Origin: Tolypeutes matacus
Taxonomy: Eukaryota; Chordata; Mammalia; Cingulata; Chlamyphoridae
Reading direction: 5' to 3'
DNA length: 64,000 nucleotides
NCBI GenBank assembly: GCA_026826555.1
Contig: JAKSZT010053887.1
Location: 60,967,247-61,031,246, forward strand
In this document: positions 51,301 through 64,000 of the stretch, piece after piece
Layout of the letters: each line of letters begins with the position of its first letter
How positions within the stretch are numbered: the first letter of the stretch is position 1
Translations under genes and position numbers: made by a program
Notes under the pieces: generated by a model
Told to the model about the DNA's origin: nothing
Database searches by the model: none
The model's input: the letters and a program-made list of their open reading frames with translations, nothing else

Positions 51301-53827
51301 AGTGAATAGAAGAGCTAAAGGCCCTGTCTTCCCATATTATTTTGTTATGTAAATCCCCTCCTCCATACACCTGAACACCATTTTAGAGAGAAGACAGGGT
51401 GGAAATAAGACAGCAAATTTTCCAAAAGATTAGGCATTGACTAAAGGAGATAAATTATATCCCCTTTATATCCAAATAAGTTTTATACTGGTTAGGACTA
51501 AAACTCAATATTTTCCTGACTGGGTAGAGACTTAAAAGGAAGGACAGATCCATTTCCTCTGCACATCTGAATTGTAAATTTGCTATCATATCACATGTGT
51601 TTTAAGTGTCCCCCAATTTTCCTTTTGGCAAGCATCCTTTAATACCCAGCTCAAATACAGCCTTATTTACAGTGTTGCAGATCACATTATTATGCTCATC
51701 AGTTTTTGTGTTTGAAATCTGAAAGCAAAAACATAATAAACAGGCTTATTTTTTAGATATTTGATAAAATAATGATCTTGTTCATTACTATCTACTACTC
51801 AAACCATATCCCTCTAGCTTCTTCTACTACTATTATCCTGCAATAACCTTCCAAAGGATCATCAAGTAAATTATCTAATCCAATGCTGTCTTTGACTCAC
51901 ATCCTATTTAATTGCTCTGTACCATGTAGTATCACTACAAAGTGACTACCCTGAGTGGAAACCTATCCTACTCTGATTTTCTAACTTTCTGTTATCACTT
52001 TCCATCTCCTTTTCTGTGTTTTGCTCATCCTTTAAATGCATTTCCCCCAAGATTTTGTCATCTTTTGCTCTTCTGTACCATCTCTCTTAGGGCCGTCTTA
52101 GTAATTTCTATCATACAAATGGCTCCAACATTTCTTTCTCTAGCTTTAACCTCTCCCAAGTTTTAGACCCCGTTTCCAACTACTGCTGGACATTCTCACA
52201 TAGCTATCTCACCACCAATCAAATTAAGCACATCCTAAATAAAATTTTCCCTTCCACAAATCTGCTCCTTGACTTACCTTCCCTATCACAGTTAATGACT
52301 CCTAAGGTAGGGCTGTTTTATTGCAAGTAACAGAAACTGGCTCAAGCCTGTTAAAGAAAAAGTGAGTTTACTGTAAGGATACAACAAGTAAATATCACTA
52401 GCATCCATGAATAGGAAATAAAGCACAGCTGTGCCCCCTCAATACTGGGACTGCAATGCCAGAAACCAAAGCCACTCCTATCTCCTATAGGGCCTCAGTT
52501 TTTTTGGCTCTGCAAACCTGCTTCATTCCCTTGCTGTGCTCTATAAATCAGCTCTCTTTGCTTATTCATCATTTCCTTTAGACTTTAGCTTGGTTCACTC
52601 ACTAGGCCAGTTCTAAATAATCTTTTCATTTAAGTGTGCACCAATATCTGCTAGTCTTTGAATTTTGTACTTCAAATTCTTGTTTACATTAACACCCTGT
52701 AGTAGAACATTCCTATATTTATATTAATCACAATCCTCATCTACTTCCAAAACCACTGTTACACATTCCTAATATCTTCCAACCAACATTAATCTTCCCA
52801 GACTACTCGTTTCAGCCACAAATCACATCCATAAATTATCAGTGTTTGTTACATTCGTTATAATGTTACCATCAAATCCAACCACTACCAAATATTTACA
52901 CTTGACTTACTTAAACATTCTACATACATCCAGCATCTTCTCTTCCTTCACATCCCATATTCCATCTCCCACCAACCTTCACTTCATAGTTCAATTCCAT
53001 ATGTCTGCTCATTGTATTTAGTTCATATCAGTGAACTATACAATATTCATCCTTTTGTGTCTGGCTTATTTCACTCAATATTCTCAAGGTTCCTCCATGT
53101 TGTCATGTGCTTCCCGAACTGATTTCTTCTTATGCAGTTCAAATTCTTGAGAAAGAATCTGACCAGCTTAGGCCTGTCTAATAATTGTTTCTCCCTAGTA
53201 AGGTATCCTATCCAGTCAACTGTGGTTGCAAATATGGAATCATGTGTTACAAATTTGGCTGTCTAATCCCTGCCCTTCAGCAGTTAACTGTGGTTGAGGG
53301 TATGAGATCATGGGTTATAAACTTGGCTATCTAATCCCACCCATTCAGCACAGGCTACAAGTGGAGGACTATTTCAAATAAGACTGTGTTTGAATATAGT
53401 CAGGGACATGTCTTTGACTCCTATCTCCTCTCCATTTCGTACTTTCTTTCCATTCTGCCTGTCTCAACCCTCAGTCAGCTGTGTGCAAATTCCTCCCATC
53501 AGCAGTCTCCTCTGGTTGCCTATCCAGGTGAGCAATGGCTGCCCAGCATTTCCATTCTTGCCTTCCTCCAGTATAATACTCAATATCCCAGCTTGTTTTA
53601 TTACTAATTATATTCATCCTTTCCCAAATGACTGTACACTTAAGGGTGGAATTTATCTATTCATCTTTGTAGTTTATGTATTCTGATGTCAGTATTTTTC
53701 CAACATTTGAAATACTGACTAGATACTTTTATCCAAAAATGTGTCCATATCCCTGATGTTCGTTTTAATGTACTCCTCTTGAAATTAAGTACTCTATTTC
53801 TGAAAGACTACTATGTTTACATGATAA
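48302..53827. other. LRRC34/MYNN intergenic region, no gene seen
   Basis: There is no coding exon and no long frame. It contains a MER5-type remnant (about 50335-50500), L2-like text (about 51880-52310), a short antisense L1 remnant (about 53020-53130) and a 68-base tandem duplication (53213-53348). Otherwise it is AT-rich and unremarkable. The first part may be LRRC34 3' UTR. Confidence 0.6.
53213..53348. repeat. Diverged tandem duplication of a 68-base unit
   Basis: 53213-53280 and 53281-53348 align without gaps ('cag(t)(c/t)aactgtggttg...', '...ggct(g/a)tctaatccc'), with about a dozen differences. Confidence 0.85.
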
Positions 53828-53832
53828 CTATC

Positions 53833-54328
53833 TGTAACCGTTGGGGAATTTGATGTATTTATGAATTCCAAAAATATAATTGAATCATGCTTGTAAACTG
53901 ATCTGTTAATCTGGGCATGATTAGGTTAGGATTAGGACGTTGAGCCCCACCCCTTGGTGGGTGGGGAATTGAATATAAAAGGCCAGTTGAAGCTCTCTTT
54001 TGAGAAGCAGTTTGATGTTGGAAAGAAGGCTCCAGGAGAAGAGAAGCAAGCTGTTTGCCTGATTGTCTGCAGCTGACCTTGTGGAGGAAACAGGAGCTAA
54101 GCCCGGAGAGAAGCGCAGCCCCGGGAAGAGAGGAACCCCAGAAGCCTGAACCCTGGCAAACGCCGGCAGCTGTCTTGCTCTAACATGTGGCAATGGACTG
54201 TGGTGAGAGAAGAAACTTAACGCTTTATGGCCTGGTGTCTGTGGACTTCTACCCCAAATAAATACTCTTTATAAAGACCAACCCATTTTTGGTATTTTAC
54301 ATTAGCACCCCTTTGGCTGACTAATACA
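53833..54328 (+). mobile_element. MaLR-type solo LTR (sense), intergenic
   Basis: It starts tgtaaccgttgggg and ends ...ctgactaataca. It is flanked by perfect ctatc (53828-53832 and 54329-54333), with 'gaatataaaagg' and 'aaataaatactc' signals. It is the only younger LTR outside LRRC34 introns here. Confidence 0.93.
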
Positions 54329-54674
54329 CTATCTAATTCCTTAAATAAATATACCAAACCTCCCTTGAATGAAAGGGGCAGGGGTTAATTTCTTGTGATA
54401 GTGACTATATCACTGTCACAAGAAATTAATGCTCCAATAACTAAATCTCACTATTGTTCATAAATAATGAATGAAAATGTAGAATTTAAAGAAACTGCAT
54501 TAAAATACAATTTTTTTACTTCTTTTAAAGACTTAAAATCTTTTGAGTAAAAGATGGAAAGTTTTATCGATTCATTTTTTAACTGCTTCCCAAATATAGA
54601 ACACCAAAAAATGTTTAGACTAATAGTAATATTTGGTATACATGGGGCTTTTCCAGCATATATATGCCCTAGAG

Positions 54675-54872
54675 CAGGGTCTCTTAAGAAGGGGTCTCTG
54701 TAAGCTTGAATTTAAATTCGAAAAAACATATTCTTGTAGGGACATGTTGGTGCAGGTGTAATGTAAATATTTATTAAATAATACACAGTATAGTGTGGAC
54801 TTAGTAAGGGGTCTGTGGTTTTCACCTGACTGGCAAAGGGGTCTGTGGAACAAAAAAAGTTAAGAACCCCTG
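54675..54872. mobile_element. Small non-autonomous hAT-type transposon (198 bases)
   Basis: The ends cagggtctcttaag and (reverse complement) caggggttcttaac are imperfect terminal inverted repeats starting CAGGG. A perfect 8-base duplication ccctagag flanks it (54667-54674 and 54873-54880), as hAT transposases make. Confidence 0.88.
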
Positions 54873-54880
54873 CCCTAGAG

Positions 54881-57615
54881 ATTGTCTTATCCAGTAGTTC
54901 TAAGTGGGGTGGTGCCTATATATCATTATTTTTTTTTAATATATCTGATATGCATCAAATGTTAAAATTAGCTTATTTTTAAAAATGAATACGTGTGCAT
55001 TTCAACTACTCTCATTTGCACAATTTGTATAGAATTGAAATAAATAGAAAAGCATTAAATTCTGTTGTGTTGGAACTGACAGAACTTTTTCCTTTGAAAA
55101 AATAAAACAATTTCCTAAAATTTGTCTATAAAAATCATCTTGTTAAATTAAACTTAAAACAAATACCATTTAAAAACAACAAAATCATTTTTATATAATC
55201 TAAGATTTCTTTTTAAAAAGTCTAAAATCTAACATTACAGTAGGAATAATCTAATACAAATACAAAACAAAATTAAATTCATTTAGAAAATAATTCAATT
55301 CTCAGTAAGATCTTCAGCATTCCTAAGAGAGACTGTCAACCAACTTTGTAATACATACATAATTAAGAATAGACATTTCTTAAAACACTACATTGTAATA
55401 AATGTATTTAGTGAAAGATGGATGTAACTAAAATGATATCAGTGTTAGAGTGATACCAGATACAAGTAAAATATATGCATATGATGTAAAGAATAGCATA
55501 GCATTATGAGAAGAATAACAAGAAGGAACAGTCTTCAAGCTTTCTTTACATGTCATTCTGAAATAGCAAATGATAATGGTTATTCAAATCATGTCAATTT
55601 AAAATGAAGTTATTTTAGCTAAGAAGCAGATAATGTGATTAAGAAAAGCACAAAAGCCCAAGCCACTCTAATCCTACCAAATAATATAAAAGTAATAATA
55701 AATTTGAGGACTAATCTATAGAAAGACAAAATGCTAATTACCACTATATTCAAATTTGGTACCTATTGTCCTTATAGAATTATGACATCACTTTAACAGT
55801 TTTAAGAAATTTTGTTAGATGTGTAAGTTAATGAAGATGTGAATTAAATATAACATCTTCATTTCAGCAGACTTCTTAAAGAGACTGTTTTTTAAGGTTC
55901 TTTAATTTCTTCATATTCCAAGCCAGAAAAGATTAGTTGAGCATTTTATACCTTTATGAATTGTATTTAACCCCGTGTATTAGGTTAATAAACATGTATA
56001 GATTTCATAGATAAATAATTAAATACTAAGTGATGTGTATTATATAAATGCAGTATTTCAAACTCTTATTCAGTTAATCCCACTGGTGGCAATATAATGT
56101 GAAAATGCCAAATGTGCTTAAGTGGTGACAATCTCTAGAGTTTATAAAAATTAAGTAGTTGTATTATATCCTGTAATTGGTTCCTATGACTTGAACCCCA
56201 AACAGAAAAATTACAATTTAAAAAATAATACTCATAGAAAATACATTAACTTTATTACAGGTATAGTTTTAAAGCAAGGGAACAAATAAGCCACAACTAA
56301 TGCATGGCAGAAATAAGAAAAAAATGTCACCATAATGTTTGATAAGCAATATAGGAACAGACTTTGTGAGACTGATAATTTCATGTCCAATGATCAGAGA
56401 GTGAAATAAATCAATGAATGAGAAAAGTGGAATGGGCAAAGGTGGTAGTAAATATGAGGATAATACTGACTTTCTATATTCATTAAGAAGGAAAAGGATC
56501 ATTGTGAAACTACAACAACCAAATATTGTCATTTAATTTATAAAATGTTAAAACCCAATAGATTATAGAAAACTCAATATAAAATGTTTAATAAACTGGC
56601 CTTCTAATATCCCAAAATGTCTACTTATAATTGAAGTTATTTATATTAATTTATCAAATTCAGAAGCCAAGTGATTTAGAGTATGCTTTAAGTTTATATC
56701 TAGAAAGTTTTTTTTGGAATTTAATGTTCACTTCAAAAAGTGCATAACAGGCATGAGAGGCTTATCAAAAACTATCAAAATTCAATTCATTTTCCTGATC
56801 TCCAACAATTTGGAAACCCATTAAAACATAAGACATATTGAATCAAATTTTGAAACTGTCTTTTGAGAAGATAAAAACATCAAATAAATATTTAAAATTC
56901 ATTTTGAAAACATAGCATCAAAAGACTCAAACCAAAAGTACTGAGCATTGGTTTTCTCCAGAATACTGAGTTCTAAATGAACAGAATTTTATATACAGTT
57001 TTCTAAGCTTTTAATAGAAACATTTTTTTTTGTTCATTAGAAAAGTTATGTCTAACAGAATATATTAATAAAGAAATAGCACAATTCTTATTTAGTACCT
57101 AAATTTTCTTAGGCAGAAATATGAAATTTTATCACCCGCCCCCCTACCCAGTTTATGTATTGGACTATGGGGCTTATAAACAGCAACACTCTTGGCTGGC
57201 ACTATCATGGATTCTGCTTAAATTTTGAAGGGAGAAAAATTAAAATCACACAAGTCAAAACTAAATTATGTAAACTAACAGAGTCTACTTCTTTAAATGA
57301 AGGCAGTTCTAAAATGCAAAATAAAATTCAAACTAAGGCCACTTTAAAAGAAAATAAAAATTATCCACCAAAAATAGTTCTACTGTAGTAAATCCATTCC
57401 TAAAAAAGCTGTGTCTATAGTCTAGACATAAAAGCTAAAATTAAAACAAGCATTGCACAGTTATGATGTAGAATTAAGTGCTTTTACTTCAGTGAATGAA
57501 AAATAATGGTCACAACTCAAATGAATGGTAATTTAATATGAATATATTCACCTTACCAGAGATGTTTTATGTTTACTATCAGAGATGACTTAGCAATTTC
57601 ATATTCCTCACAAAG
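54881..57615 (-). other. MYNN: Probable MYNN 3' UTR and flank, no insertion elements
   Basis: 2.7 kb of AT-rich sequence downstream of the MYNN stop, with no recognisable SINE, LTR or L1. Antisense AATAAA sites include 56251-56256. The absence of young insertions and the position suggest a long 3' UTR, but its end cannot be fixed from sequence. Confidence 0.45.

Positions 57616-64000
<6,385 letters not shown>

Overview
This window is mammalian nuclear DNA. The abundant short elements with a tRNA-derived head, reading around 'gtggctcaa...gggttcgat' with a 'cgggaggtc' or 'cctcctggtgaag' tail, are the DAS-type SINEs known from xenarthrans. The source is therefore most likely an armadillo or close relative. 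This rests on the repeats only; I could not run a search.

Two conserved genes lie tail to tail, matching the human 3q26 order. On the + strand, ten coding exons between 1957 and 48200 encode LRRC34, a ribonuclease-inhibitor-type leucine-rich repeat protein. Its first exon lies left of the window. All ten exons join in frame through consensus GT/AG sites. On the - strand, five exons from beyond 64000 down to 57616 encode the C-terminal half of MYNN (myoneurin), a BTB zinc-finger protein. The window holds the end of one finger, five complete fingers and the C-terminal tail. The two stop codons are 9.4 kb apart.

Most of the rest is a layered record of retrotransposition. LRRC34 intron 3 (2883-6138) holds an ERVL-MaLR-type provirus with both LTRs. 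Intron 4 (6223-30110) is packed with an antisense L1, two long sense L1s (9196-19023 and about 19096-29455), a retrocopy of H2A.Z with an intact reading frame, an ARPC5 processed pseudogene, two solo LTRs, a 1.5 kb retroposon and many SINEs. Intron 6 (33028-44953) holds an antisense L1 (33210-40681) with a perfect 16-base target duplication. Four younger MaLR solo LTRs have perfect 5-base target duplications.

The MYNN side (54.9-62.8 kb) has almost no lineage-specific insertions. It holds the MYNN exons, a probable long 3' UTR, a small hAT transposon at its edge, and old L2/MIR remnants. I found no bacterial-style system, CRISPR array or true tRNA/rRNA gene. The most interesting items are the intact H2A.Z-like ORF, a direct repeat flanking one LRRC34 exon whose acceptor also has an 18-T run, the periodic repeat in the MaLR internal region, and a possible non-autonomous retroposon family with three copies.
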